Shown here: positions 1 to 7,522 of the stretch, piece by piece
Position numbering within the stretch: the stretch's first letter is position 1
Layout of the letters: every line of letters starts with the position of its first letter
Source of the DNA: Propionibacteriaceae bacterium
GTDB lineage: Bacteria; Actinomycetota; Actinomycetes; Propionibacteriales; Propionibacteriaceae
Assembly (NCBI GenBank): GCA_030538175.1
Contig: JAUNUL010000063.1
Span: forward strand, 1-11,480
DNA: 11,480 nucleotides
Direction of reading: 5' to 3'
Program-made: the position numbers and the translations under genes
Notes under the pieces: model-generated
Seen by the model: the letters and a program-made list of their open reading frames with translations, nothing else
Databases searched by the model: none
What the model was told of the DNA's origin: nothing

Positions 1-962
1 CGGGACACGTCGTTGTTGCCGCCGGACAGGATCGCGACGACCGTTTCGCCCTCGGCGATCTCAAGTTGGTGACCGATCGCGGCCAAGGCGAGCGCACCGG
101 CGGGCTCGGCGATGATGCCGTCGGTCTGATAGAGGTCGAGCATCTCGGAGCAGATCCGTCCCTCCGGGACCGCAACCATCTCGGGCTTGTGGGCTGCCGC
201 GATCGCGTGGGTCAGTTCCCCTGCTCGGCGCACTGCGGCCCCGTCCACGAAGGTATTGATCGAGTCCAGCGTGACCGGCCCTCCGGCCTCGATGGCAGCG
301 GCCAGACAGGGCGCGCCGGCCGGCTCGACCGCGATCACTCGGCATTCTGGGTGGTGGTCGGCAAACCAGGTCAGACAGCCCGACAACATCCCGCCCCCGC
401 CGACCGGGACGACGAGGACGTCGGGAGCCTTCTCGAGTTGGTGCATGATCTCCACCGCGAGAGTGCCCTGGCCCGCGATCGTCCGGGCATCGTCAAACGC
501 CGGCACCATGGTTGCACCGGTTTCCCAGGCCGCTTCATAGGCCGCCTGAGCGGCCTCGTCATAGGTATCGCCGACCACGATGAGGCTGACGTGCTCGCCG
601 CCCAGGTGGCGCATCCGGTCCCGCTTTTGGCGGGGCGTGGTGGTGGGAACATAGATCCGGCCTTGGATGCCGAGTCGGGCACACGCGTACGCCACCCCCT
701 GGCCGTGATTGCCGGCCGAGGCGCAGATGACCCCGGCGTGGCGTTCCTGTTCGGACAGCTGACTGATCAGGTTGTACGCCCCGCGAATTTTGTAGGACCG
801 GACCGGTTGCAGATCCTCGCGCTTGAGCCACACCTTCGCGCCCGTCCGCTCGCTCAACCGTTCGTTGAGCTGCAGAGGGGTTTCGGTGACCACGCCGCGC
901 AGACGGGCGGCGGCCAGGGCGATGTCGGCTGAGGTTATGCGATCCACCGGATCAGTATCCAT
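1..962 (-). CDS. ilvA: Threonine ammonia-lyase (threonine dehydratase), 3' end cut by window edge
   Basis: PLP enzyme converting L-threonine to 2-oxobutanoate and ammonia, normally the first committed step of isoleucine synthesis. The minus-strand frame begins MDTDPVDRITSADIALAAAR at the ATG 962-960 and stays open to the left edge (320 codons seen). Fold-type II landmarks appear in order: VRSYKIRGAYN with the PLP lysine near residue 58, ASAGNHGQG (substrate/PLP loop), the phosphate-binding run PVGGGGMLSG, TFVDGAAVRR, and SGGNND just before the edge. The regulatory ACT-like C-terminus of this family would lie outside the window, so I cannot tell whether it is the isoleucine-feedback form or a shorter catabolic form. 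The gene follows rmuC on the same strand, but a hairpin in the 131-base gap suggests separate transcription. Serine dehydratase activity is a possible alternative; family assignment is firm. Confidence 0.93.
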   Translation of the reverse strand, partial: MDTDPVDRITSADIALAAARLRGVVTETPLQLNERLSERTGAKVWLKREDLQPVRSYKIRGAYNLISQLSEQERHAGVICASAGNHGQGVAYACARLGIQGRIYVPTTTPRQKRDRMRHLGGEHVSLIVVGDTYDEAAQAAYEAAWETGATMVPAFDDARTIAGQGTLAVEIMHQLEKAPDVLVVPVGGGGMLSGCLTWFADHHPECRVIAVEPAGAPCLAAAIEAGGPVTLDSINTFVDGAAVRRAGELTHAIAAAHKPEMVAVPEGRICSEMLDLYQTDGIIAEPAGALALAAIGHQLEIAEGETVVAILSGGNNDVS

Positions 963-1043
963 GCGGGCAGCGGGTCACCGCATCCCGCGTGCCCGACAGC
1001 GGGTGGGTTCAGCAGCCAGGCGTGGCCGTCGAGCGCACCAGGC

Positions 1044-1072
1044 CGGGGTTCGGCGGGAAACCGGGAACCCCG
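1044..1072 (-). terminator. Hairpin downstream of rmuC, probable terminator
   Basis: An 8-bp perfect stem (CGGGGTTC at 1044-1051 with GAACCCCG at 1065-1072) encloses a 13-base loop, 22 bases past the rmuC stop. There is no U-run on either strand, so this is a terminator by position and stem strength only, as is common in high-GC actinobacteria. Confidence 0.5.
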
Positions 1073-1093
1073 CTCTCGTTGCAGCAGCCGCTG

Positions 1094-2683
1094 TCAGGCG
1101 GTGTGGCCCCGGCGCAGCTTTGGCGCGGTCGTCGGCTCCTCGATCAGGTCCAGCAGGTCGGGCTCGCCGCGGGTGAGCTCGGCTCGTTCGGGCAGCTCGG
1201 CGTCCTGCCGGCGGGTCCGACCGATCATCGGCTCGACCTTGGTGGCATCGGCGACCAGCTCGGGGGCGGCGAGGGCGCGGGCTGACTCGACGACAGGCCT
1301 TGGGGTCTCCAGTTCGGCGTCGGTCACCTGCAAGTCACGGAACCTGCGGGCCGCAGGCAGGACTCGGGTCTCGAAGGACCCGACCATCTTGTTATAGGCC
1401 TGCAGCGCCGAGGTCAGCGAACGACCTGTCTTGTCGACGTGTTCACCCATGGTGCCGAGGCGGTCATAGAGCTCGCGGCCCAGTGCGAACACCTCGGCGG
1501 CGCTCTCGGCGAGTGCCGCCTGCTTCCAGCCATAGGACACCGCGCGGAGCAGCGCGATCAGCGTCGCCGGGGTGGCCAGCACGACATCTCGACGCGCCGC
1601 GAACTCGTGCAGGTCGGGGACGATCTCCGACGCCGAGATGAGGAACTGCTCGTTCGGCAGGAATAGCACGGTGAACTCGGGCGTGCCTGCGTCGGCCTTC
1701 CAATATTGCTTCCCCGACAACTGCTCGACATGTGTCTTGACGTTGCGTCCGAAGAGCTTGAGCTTGTCGTCGCGCGTGCGATCATCCTCGGTTTCGTGTG
1801 CCTCGAGGAACGCGCTCAGCGGGACCTTGGCGTCCACGAACACAAACTTGCCATCGGAGAGTTGGACTCGCATGTCAGGGCGGATCGTGCGATCGGCGCT
1901 GGTCTGGGTGGTGGTCTGCAGGTCGAAGTCGCACCGCTCGACCATCCCCGCGTATTCCGCCACGCGGCGCAGCTGGACCTCGCCCCAATGGCCGCGCACC
2001 TGCGGCTTGCGGAGGGCGGTGGCAAGCGCATGGGTCTCCCGACGGAGGTGTTCGCCGGTGTTTTGCACCGTCTTGACGTGGTTGCGGAGGTCGGTCGCCA
2101 TGGCGACCCGCTCCTTCTCGATCTCGGTCAGCCGCGCGGAGAACTGACTCATCAGCGTCGTCAGCGGCTGCAGGGCCTCCTTCGTCTGCGCCAGCCGCTC
2201 GGCGGTGCTCGCGTCCACGGCCTTGCCTTGACGTTCGAGCGTTTCGCTCGACAGGACCTTGAACTGGTTGACCAGGGACTCCCTGTCGGCGGCCAGCTCC
2301 GTCGCGCGCGCGATCGCGCCGTCCCGCTCGGCAACCGCAGCCGCGAGCCGCGCCCCCACTTCGGCTGCCTCGGCTTGGGCCTCGGCGACGGCACTGCGCG
2401 CCTCCGCGGTCGCGGTCTCGCGCTGGGCGAGTTCTGTGGTGAGCCGTGCCGCTTCGCTGCGAGCCTGGGCCGTCTCTGATCGGGCATCGGCGGCCTGGGC
2501 ACGGGCATCCGCCGCCTGTGCCTGAGCCTGCGCCAGCTCGGCTCGGGCTCGCTCGGCCTCTGCATCGCCGCGTGCCGAGGCTGAATCCATGCGTGCACGC
2601 ACCAGCAACCACGTGACCACGCCGCCGAGGGCGAGCCCGATCACGAGGCTGAATCCGAGGATCATCACAGTTGAGGCGTCCAT
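1094..2683 (-). CDS. rmuC: DNA recombination protein RmuC homologue
   Basis: RmuC proteins are membrane-anchored, coiled-coil proteins with a nuclease-like fold. In E. coli rmuC limits inversions at short inverted repeats; its biochemistry is poorly defined. From the ATG at 2683 the protein has 529 residues. It starts with a single membrane segment (STVMILGFSLVIGLALGGVV, about residues 4-23), followed by a long Ala/Glu/Arg-rich coiled coil to about residue 170. The conserved RmuC domain then follows, with GHWGEVQLRRVAEYAGM, FVFVDAKVPLSAF, FTVLFLPNEQFL and LATPATLIALLRAVSYGWKQ. An upstream in-frame ATG at 2770 has a better ribosome site (AAGGA) and would add 29 Pro/Arg-rich residues. I prefer 2683 because it places the membrane anchor at the N-terminus as in the family, but the start is not certain. 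Divergent from the hydrolase gene. Confidence 0.92.
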   Translation of the reverse strand: MDASTVMILGFSLVIGLALGGVVTWLLVRARMDSASARGDAEAERARAELAQAQAQAADARAQAADARSETAQARSEAARLTTELAQRETATAEARSAVAEAQAEAAEVGARLAAAVAERDGAIARATELAADRESLVNQFKVLSSETLERQGKAVDASTAERLAQTKEALQPLTTLMSQFSARLTEIEKERVAMATDLRNHVKTVQNTGEHLRRETHALATALRKPQVRGHWGEVQLRRVAEYAGMVERCDFDLQTTTQTSADRTIRPDMRVQLSDGKFVFVDAKVPLSAFLEAHETEDDRTRDDKLKLFGRNVKTHVEQLSGKQYWKADAGTPEFTVLFLPNEQFLISASEIVPDLHEFAARRDVVLATPATLIALLRAVSYGWKQAALAESAAEVFALGRELYDRLGTMGEHVDKTGRSLTSALQAYNKMVGSFETRVLPAARRFRDLQVTDAELETPRPVVESARALAAPELVADATKVEPMIGRTRRQDAELPERAELTRGEPDLLDLIEEPTTAPKLRRGHTA

Positions 2684-2813
2684 GGCTCCGACTCTGCCGG
2701 AGGGGTCTGACATTTTTCGTTTGCGACGCGCAGGGGGGTGTCCCGGCGGGCTTGGGAAACGAATTCCCATCGGAGTTTGGTCCTTGCCTGCAAAGGGATC
2801 CTGGAATCGGTAG

Positions 2814-2829
2814 CCTGAAAGAATTCAGG
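2814..2829. repeat. Perfect inverted repeat at the hydrolase ribosome-binding region
   Basis: CCTGAA-AGAA-TTCAGG is a perfect 6-bp stem with a 4-base loop, ending 10 bases before the GTG start at 2840. Its right arm overlaps the only good Shine-Dalgarno stretch (AGGGGG, 2827-2832), and its left arm overlaps a possible -10 (TAGCCT, 2811-2816). It could be a repressor operator or an RNA hairpin that masks the ribosome site. Both are inference. Confidence 0.45.
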
Positions 2830-2839
2830 GGGTAATGAG

Positions 2840-3658
2840 GTGGCAACCACAGTGCAGGCCGAAGATTCCATGGTGTCCGTCTATGGACACAAAGTCCGCG
2901 TCTCTGTTCGACCCGCCGAGGGCCAGCCCAGCGGCACCTTGCTGATCGTCAACGGCATCGGCACCCGCCTCGACACGCTCGATGGCCTCGTCGACCATCT
3001 GGATCCCTCAACGGAAGTCATCCGCTTCGATCCCCCAGGCATCGGTGGGTCGAAGTCGTGGGGCATTCCCTACGGCATCCCGATGATGGCCTCTGCCGTG
3101 GCGGCACTGCTGACGAAGCTCGACCGCACCGAGCCGGTGGACGTCCTCGGCTATTCGTGGGGTGGGGTCGTCGCGCAGCAGCTGGCATTGCAGGCACCGC
3201 GTCGCGTGCGCCGACTGGTGCTCCTGTCGAGCAACACCGGGGTCCTGTCGGTGCCCGGCAGCATGCAGTCAATGGCGATGATGTTCAACCCACTCATGGC
3301 GCAGGCATCGCACGGCGACGACAAGGCGATCGGGGAGATCTATGGCGGACTGGCACGGAGCCGCCCCGACGAGGTCCGCGCACTGCTGAAGGCCGACCTG
3401 GAGTCCCATGGTCAGGGCCTCATGCTCCAGCTGATCGCGGCGATGACCTGGACAACACTGCCGATGGCCTGGTTCATCTGGCAGCCTGCCCTGATCCTGG
3501 CCGGGACCGATGACCCCATGGTGCCGCTGGTCAACGCTCGGATCCTCGCCGAGCAGATCCCTGCCGGCAGGCTGCACACGCACGCGGGAGGTCACCTCGA
3601 CGCGCTGCTCGATCCCGGCACCTTTGGGCCCCTGATCTCGAAGTTCCTCCTGAAATAG
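2840..3658 (+). CDS. Alpha/beta hydrolase, medium-chain PHA depolymerase (PhaZ)-like
   Basis: A 272-residue single-domain alpha/beta hydrolase without signal peptide, so probably cytoplasmic. The nucleophile elbow is GYSWGG with Ser106. The likely acid is Asp225 in AGTDDPMVP and the base His252 in AGGHL; the oxyanion segment is NGIGTRLDTL. The pattern NGIG...FDPPGIGGS...DVLGYSWGGVVAQQ...IYGG...TWTTLP...LAGTDDPMVPLVNARIL...GGHL matches, from memory, intracellular medium-chain-length polyhydroxyalkanoate depolymerases. The likely reaction is therefore hydrolysis of a hydroxyacyl polyester or related ester. A generic hydrolase of this branch with another substrate cannot be excluded, and no PHA synthase or phasin gene lies nearby. 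The GTG at 2840 is chosen for AGGGGG seven bases upstream; an ATG at 2870 is an alternative. The gene stands alone, divergent from rmuC and convergent with the metal operon. Confidence 0.8.
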   Translation: MATTVQAEDSMVSVYGHKVRVSVRPAEGQPSGTLLIVNGIGTRLDTLDGLVDHLDPSTEVIRFDPPGIGGSKSWGIPYGIPMMASAVAALLTKLDRTEPVDVLGYSWGGVVAQQLALQAPRRVRRLVLLSSNTGVLSVPGSMQSMAMMFNPLMAQASHGDDKAIGEIYGGLARSRPDEVRALLKADLESHGQGLMLQLIAAMTWTTLPMAWFIWQPALILAGTDDPMVPLVNARILAEQIPAGRLHTHAGGHLDALLDPGTFGPLISKFLLK

Positions 3659-3702
3659 CGCCCATGTGGCCGGCGCCAACACGGCCGTCCCCACATGGCG
3701 CT
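3657..3702. terminator. Bidirectional terminator hairpin between convergent genes
   Basis: AGCGCC-c-ATGTGG (3657-3669) pairs with CCACATGGCGCT (3691-3702): 12 bp with one bulged C. A further inner stem CGGC/GCCG (3671-3674 with 3684-3687) makes one long hairpin. It starts within the stop codon of the hydrolase and ends 15 bases before the stop of the convergent exporter gene, so it can serve both strands. No U-tract is present. Confidence 0.7.
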
Positions 3703-3716
3703 CTGCCTGGTCGGCG

Positions 3717-4658
3717 CTAGTGGTGGACGCCCGGCTCGTGGTGGCGGTGGTTGGGCGGCTCGATCTGGAACGTGGAGTGCTCGATCGGGATCGGGAAGTG
3801 CTCGGCGACGCACCTCTGCAGCGCATCGAGCAGCTTGGGGTTGCAGCCTCGGGTGAAGCACTCCTCCTCGACCACGATGTGTGCGGTCAGGACCGGCAGC
3901 CGGGTCCCAATTCTCGAGACATGCAGGTCGTGGACGCCCATGACGTGGGGTTTGGCTTCGAGGTGCCGGCGTACGTCATCAAGATCCAAACCATCCGGCA
4001 CGGTCTCCATCAACACTGACCCGGCCTCGCGCAGGATTCGCACAGCGCGTGGGGCAATGAGGGCCGCGATCAGGATGCCGGCGATCGCGTCAGCGCGCGT
4101 CCAGCCGGTGAAGAAGATGACGACCGCGCCGATGATGACGGCCACAGAACCCAGCGCGTCGTTGACGACCTCGAGGAATGCCGCGCGCATGTTGAGGTTG
4201 CTGTCGCGGCCACCGACCAGCACAAAGATCGCAATGACGTTGGCGATCAGCCCGATGACGCCCATCGCGAGCATGCCGGAGCCCTCGACGTCAGCGGGAA
4301 TGATGAGCCGGCGTACGCCCTCCACGAACGCGAAGATGCCCACCGCGAGCAGGATCGTCGCCTGGGCGCCGGCGGCGAGGACCTCGATGCGGGCGAACCC
4401 CCAGGTCCGCCGATTGGTCGGTGGACGGGCCATGAGCGTGGCTGCGAAGAGAGCGATGCCGAGGCCTGCGGTGTCGGTGAGCATGTGGGCCGCGTCGACG
4501 AGCAGCGCCAAGCTGCCGGTCACCAGGGCCATGACCACCTCGGCGAGAAACACCGTCGCGGTCAGACCGAAGGCAATCGCGAGTCGCGTCCGATTGGCGC
4601 CCGCGCCGTGGTCGTGGCCGTGGCCATGGTCATGACTGTGCCCGTGATCGTGGCTCAT
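3717..4658 (-). CDS. Cation diffusion facilitator (Zn/Co/Cd-type) efflux transporter
   Basis: A 313-residue CDF family exporter of the ZitB/CzcD type, an inner-membrane metal/proton antiporter pumping Zn2+, Co2+ or similar ions out of the cytosol. The N-terminus is a His-rich tail (MSHDHGHSHDHGHGHDHG). It is followed by six hydrophobic segments (about 25-45, 49-73, 92-116, 128-149, 161-184, 188-206) and a cytoplasmic C-terminal domain ending in another His cluster. The TM2 metal site is DAAHMLTD (His58, Asp62). The TM5 site reads EVVND (Glu163, Asp167) where zinc CDFs usually have HxxxD. The start at 4658 has AGGAAGG upstream, and its ATG overlaps the TGA of the ArsR gene (ATGA), so the two are translationally coupled. 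The metal is inferred, not shown; control by the adjacent repressor is likely. Confidence 0.9.
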   Translation of the reverse strand: MSHDHGHSHDHGHGHDHGAGANRTRLAIAFGLTATVFLAEVVMALVTGSLALLVDAAHMLTDTAGLGIALFAATLMARPPTNRRTWGFARIEVLAAGAQATILLAVGIFAFVEGVRRLIIPADVEGSGMLAMGVIGLIANVIAIFVLVGGRDSNLNMRAAFLEVVNDALGSVAVIIGAVVIFFTGWTRADAIAGILIAALIAPRAVRILREAGSVLMETVPDGLDLDDVRRHLEAKPHVMGVHDLHVSRIGTRLPVLTAHIVVEEECFTRGCNPKLLDALQRCVAEHFPIPIEHSTFQIEPPNHRHHEPGVHH

Positions 4659-4999
4659 TCGTCCGCCTTCCTGTGCCTGGGGGGCATGTGACCGGTCTGC
4701 TCGAGCAGTCCTGTGGCGGCGGCCAACAGGGGCACCGTATGAGCCGGGTGACTGAGAGAGAAAAGAGACGACCTGCCTTCGGGCCGTGACTCCACAAGGC
4801 CGCAGTCCCTCAGCCGTCCGAGATGAGCGCTGACCGTCGACTGGGCGAGTCCGAGGTGTTCGGTGAGCTCGCGCACATTGTGTTCCCCATTGAGGAGGTG
4901 AGCCAGGATGGCGAGACGTCCTGGATCGCCGAGGCTGTGGAACAACTCTGCTGCGCACTCGGGATCGGGGAAATCAGCCTCTGACTCATTCATCGTCAT
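4655..4999 (-). CDS. ArsR/SmtB-family metal-responsive repressor
   Basis: A 114-residue winged-helix protein. The segment CAAELFHSLGDPGRLAILAH is the ArsR signature; the recognition helix is LAQSTVSAHLGRLRDCGLVE (about 51-70), with the wing at SRPEGRSSLFSL. No cysteine is present in the alpha-3 position used by arsenic or cadmium sensors. The C-terminal helix instead offers His84, His87, Glu100, His104 and His109, compatible with an alpha-5-type Zn/Co/Ni sensor. That choice is inference from residue type only. It heads a two-gene operon with the CDF exporter (overlapping ATGA), the usual repressor-exporter arrangement in which metal releases the repressor. The start at 4999 lacks a Shine-Dalgarno site, but a -10 hexamer lies six bases upstream, so it looks leaderless. 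A second ATG two codons later (4993) is an alternative. Confidence 0.9.
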   Translation of the reverse strand: MTMNESEADFPDPECAAELFHSLGDPGRLAILAHLLNGEHNVRELTEHLGLAQSTVSAHLGRLRDCGLVESRPEGRSSLFSLSHPAHTVPLLAAATGLLEQTGHMPPRHRKADE

Positions 5000-5016
5000 A
5001 TGGCGATGATAGCCAT
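4997..5016 (-). promoter_or_regulatory. Leaderless promoter and candidate operator of the ArsR-CDF operon
   Basis: On the minus strand TATCAT (5011-5006) fits a TANNNT -10 element, six bases before the ATG at 4999; the -35 is weak. On the plus strand the 17 bases 5000-5016 (ATGGCGATGATAGCCAT) form a near-palindrome: ATGGC/GCCAT arms and an inner AT/AT pair, with one mismatched pair. It covers the -10 and abuts the start codon, the place expected for an autoregulating ArsR repressor to block transcription. Confidence 0.55.
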
Positions 5017-5097
5017 GAGTAGCGTTTTCGGCCAGGGTGTGAACTGGGTTGCTGTGAAGGGGTGCGAGTTGTCGGTCGGCGGTGGTTGGATAGCCCC

Positions 5098-6393
5098 ATG
5101 CCTCACGCCGAAGCTCCCCACCACGTTGCCGACTTCGCCGCCTTCATCCAGGCTGCGCCGAGTTCCTATCACGCAGCCGCCGAGGTCGCGCGATTGTTGG
5201 CTGAGGCAGGCTGGACGGAACAGGACGAGACGGCGGAGTGGGACGCAAGCCCGGGTGGGCACTACCTGATTCGCGATGGCGCGATCATGGCGTGGCGGGT
5301 CCCTGCCAGCGCCGGCCCGCAGTCCGCTTTCCGGATCGTCGGGTCGCACACCGACTCGCCCGGATTCAAGCTCAAGCCGGACCCGACCTATGGCGCCGCC
5401 GGCTGGCAGCAGGTCGGCGTGGAAATCTATGGCGGACCGCTGCTCGGGTCGTGGACTGACCGGGAGTTGGGCATTGCCGGTCGTGTCGTCACGCCCAAGG
5501 GTGAGCAGATCCTGGTCTCCACCGATGCCGTCATGCGGATACCGCAACTCGCGATCCACCTCAACCGCAGCGTCAACGAAGAAGGACTGAAGCTCGACCG
5601 GCAGACCCATTTGCAGCCGATCTTCTCAGTCCGCCGACCTGACCTGCGGGTGCTCGACCTCGTCATGTCCTTCGTCGAGCACGACGACGGGGGAGAGCTC
5701 ACTGCCGATGACGTGGCTGGCCACGACCTGTTCGCGTTCGATACCGCCCGGCCCAAGCTGTTCGGTGCCGACGACGAGTTCCTCGCCTGCACCAAGATCG
5801 ACAACCTGAGCTCGGTGCACTCCTCGGTGATCGCACTGCTCAACGTCGACGACACAGCCGGCGACATCGCCGTCATGGCGGCCTTCGACCACGAGGAAGT
5901 CGGATCGAACTCCCGCTCCGGGGCCAGCGGGCCACTGCTGGAGGACGTGCTGTGGCGCACGGCCAACGCGCTCGGTGCGAACCAGGAGCAATACCGCCAG
6001 ATGCTGCAGCGCTCCTCGTGCATCTCCGCCGACGCAGGGCATGCGGTGCACCCGAACTATGTCGGCTCGCACGATCCGGTCAACCGACCGCTGATCAACG
6101 AAGGCCCCCTGCTGAAGATCAATGCCAATCAGCGGTATGCCTCCGACGCCGTCGGTGAAACGATGTGGCGTCGGGCGTGTGCGGTCGCGGGCGTGCCGAC
6201 CCAGACGTTCGTGTCCAACAACGCCATCCCGTGCGGCTCGACGATCGGCCCGCTCACGGCCACACGGCTCGGCATCACGACGGTCGATGTCGGCGTACCC
6301 GTCCTGGGGATGCACTCCGCCCGCGAGATGTGCGGTGTCGATGACCTCTATCACCTGACGCGCGCGCTGTTGGCGTACTGGTCCGGCGCCTAG
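5098..6393 (+). CDS. apeB: M18 family (aspartyl-type) aminopeptidase
   Basis: A 431-residue cytosolic metallo-aminopeptidase of family M18, which removes N-terminal residues, often acidic ones, from peptides using two metal ions. All expected site residues are visible: His84 in GSHTDSPGFKLKP, bridging Asp235 in CTKIDNLSSVHSS, the catalytic and ligand glutamates 266-267 in DHEEVGSNSRSGA, Asp312 in SADAGHAVHPNY, and His406 in GMHSAREMCGVDD. Length is normal for the family. The ATG at 5098 (MPHAEAPHHVADF) is chosen because the longer frame from 5062 adds twelve unconserved residues. No strong Shine-Dalgarno site is seen. The gene is divergent from the ArsR-CDF operon and is followed by a hairpin terminator. 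The symbol apeB/pepC-type is used by homology; substrate preference is not shown by sequence. Confidence 0.93.
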   Translation: MPHAEAPHHVADFAAFIQAAPSSYHAAAEVARLLAEAGWTEQDETAEWDASPGGHYLIRDGAIMAWRVPASAGPQSAFRIVGSHTDSPGFKLKPDPTYGAAGWQQVGVEIYGGPLLGSWTDRELGIAGRVVTPKGEQILVSTDAVMRIPQLAIHLNRSVNEEGLKLDRQTHLQPIFSVRRPDLRVLDLVMSFVEHDDGGELTADDVAGHDLFAFDTARPKLFGADDEFLACTKIDNLSSVHSSVIALLNVDDTAGDIAVMAAFDHEEVGSNSRSGASGPLLEDVLWRTANALGANQEQYRQMLQRSSCISADAGHAVHPNYVGSHDPVNRPLINEGPLLKINANQRYASDAVGETMWRRACAVAGVPTQTFVSNNAIPCGSTIGPLTATRLGITTVDVGVPVLGMHSAREMCGVDDLYHLTRALLAYWSGA

Positions 6394-6404
6394 AAACCCG
6401 CTTG

Positions 6405-6431
6405 CGCGCCCATCCGGAGGCGCGAGATTTT
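6405..6431 (+). terminator. Rho-independent-like terminator after the M18 gene
   Basis: CGCGCC (6405-6410) pairs with GGCGCG (6419-6424) around an 8-base loop and is followed by AGATTTT. It starts 12 bases after the aminopeptidase stop, just before the next start codon, so the acetyltransferase probably has its own or a read-through promoter. Confidence 0.55.
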
Positions 6432-6437
6432 GGGGGC

Positions 6438-7511
6438 ATGGATTCCGGGTTGCGGGTGAGCGTTCATGCATCGTTGGGCACGGCGGAGGCGCCGTCTCGG
6501 GCGGCCGAGGAAGCTGCACGGGTCTGGTCGGCGGACGAGCGTGCGGAGCTGGGCCATGACGACTTCGCCTATTCGGCCCGGGAGTTGGCAGCGACGTACG
6601 CCGACCAGTCCCGCCAGCGGCGGGTGATGGTCCTCGCACATGAGGGCGATCGGTGTGTAGGTCTGGCGAGCGTGGAGCTTCCGCTGACGGATAACCAGCA
6701 CATGATCTCGCTGGAGTTCCGGTTGGATCCGCAGTGCGAGGCGGCGACGCTGCTGGATGCATTGTGGGTCGGGGTGCTGGAGGCCGGTGCAGGGGAAAGC
6801 CGTGACACGGTGGTGAGTTGGACTCCCTCCAGCCGCTTGGTCAACGACGGGCTGCGGCCGAAAACGGGTGCGGGACTGCTCCGGCGTACGGACGCGAACG
6901 AGTGGTTCGTCGCGCGCGGGTTCGAACTCGAGCAAGTCGAGGTGGCCAGCACCCTGCAGGTCACCGAGGCGCTCGGCCGTGCGGCGGAGCTCGAAACCAC
7001 GGCGGCTGCCTCTGGGGAGGGGTACGAGCTAATTAGCTGGCTCGGACCGACGCCGCCGGAACTCCTGGACTCAATGGCTGCCCAGCGGGCGGCGATGAGC
7101 ACGGACGTGCCGCTCGGAGAGATCGCTATGGAGCCGGAGATCTGGGACGCCGCGCGGGTTCAGGGCGACGAGTCGGTCGAGCTTGCGATGGGCCGGCTGA
7201 TGGTCTGGACGATCGCGGTGGAGCGGTCGAGCGGTGAGGTGGTGGCGCACACGCTGCTGAAATGTCCGGATCTGGACCGGCCGGAGGTGGCATACCAGGA
7301 GGACACGCTGGTCCGCGCCGACCATCGCGGGCACCGCCTCGGGATGCGGGTGAAGGCCGCCAACTTGCGTCAACTCGCCGCAGAGCGACCCGGTGTGCGC
7401 CGGATTCACACGTGGAATGCCGATGAGAACGCGTGGATGCTCGCGATCAACCGCGATCTCGGGTTCACGGCGACGTCGACGATGGGTTGCTGGCAGCTGG
7501 TGCGCCGGTGA
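6438..7511 (+). CDS. Two-domain GNAT acetyltransferase
   Basis: A 357-residue protein with two GCN5-related N-acetyltransferase folds in tandem. The N-terminal half (about 1-165) is degenerate, ending in the GNAT-like ANEWFVARGFE. The C-terminal half (about 205-357) carries a clear acetyl-CoA loop, TLVRADHRGHRLGMRVKAAN (about 290-309). It continues with RIHTWNADENAWMLAINRDLGF, the usual N-x-x-M...LGF ending of the fold. The architecture recalls mycothiol synthase MshD and antibiotic-type tandem GNATs of actinobacteria, but the sequence is not MshD as I know it, so the substrate is unknown. The ATG at 6438 has only GGGGG very close by, and a stronger GGAGG lies 17 bases off; a TTG at 6402 is less likely because it would lie in the terminator. 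It is same-strand with ychF downstream but separated by 158 bases. Confidence 0.8.
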   Translation: MDSGLRVSVHASLGTAEAPSRAAEEAARVWSADERAELGHDDFAYSARELAATYADQSRQRRVMVLAHEGDRCVGLASVELPLTDNQHMISLEFRLDPQCEAATLLDALWVGVLEAGAGESRDTVVSWTPSSRLVNDGLRPKTGAGLLRRTDANEWFVARGFELEQVEVASTLQVTEALGRAAELETTAAASGEGYELISWLGPTPPELLDSMAAQRAAMSTDVPLGEIAMEPEIWDAARVQGDESVELAMGRLMVWTIAVERSSGEVVAHTLLKCPDLDRPEVAYQEDTLVRADHRGHRLGMRVKAANLRQLAAERPGVRRIHTWNADENAWMLAINRDLGFTATSTMGCWQLVRR

Positions 7512-7522
7512 CGGCGGATTTC

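Noticed and set aside
66..932. 288-codon open frame on the plus strand opposite ilvA
   Set aside because: It is the antisense shadow of a clear threonine ammonia-lyase; its translation is Arg/Gly/Asp-rich with no family pattern.
1875..2846. Long minus-strand frame overlapping rmuC
   Set aside because: Out-of-frame shadow of rmuC, low complexity and Arg/Gly-rich; the RmuC motifs are all in the other frame.
5626..6762. 378-codon minus-strand frame across the M18 and GNAT genes
   Set aside because: It spans two good plus-strand genes and a terminator, and has no recognisable domain.
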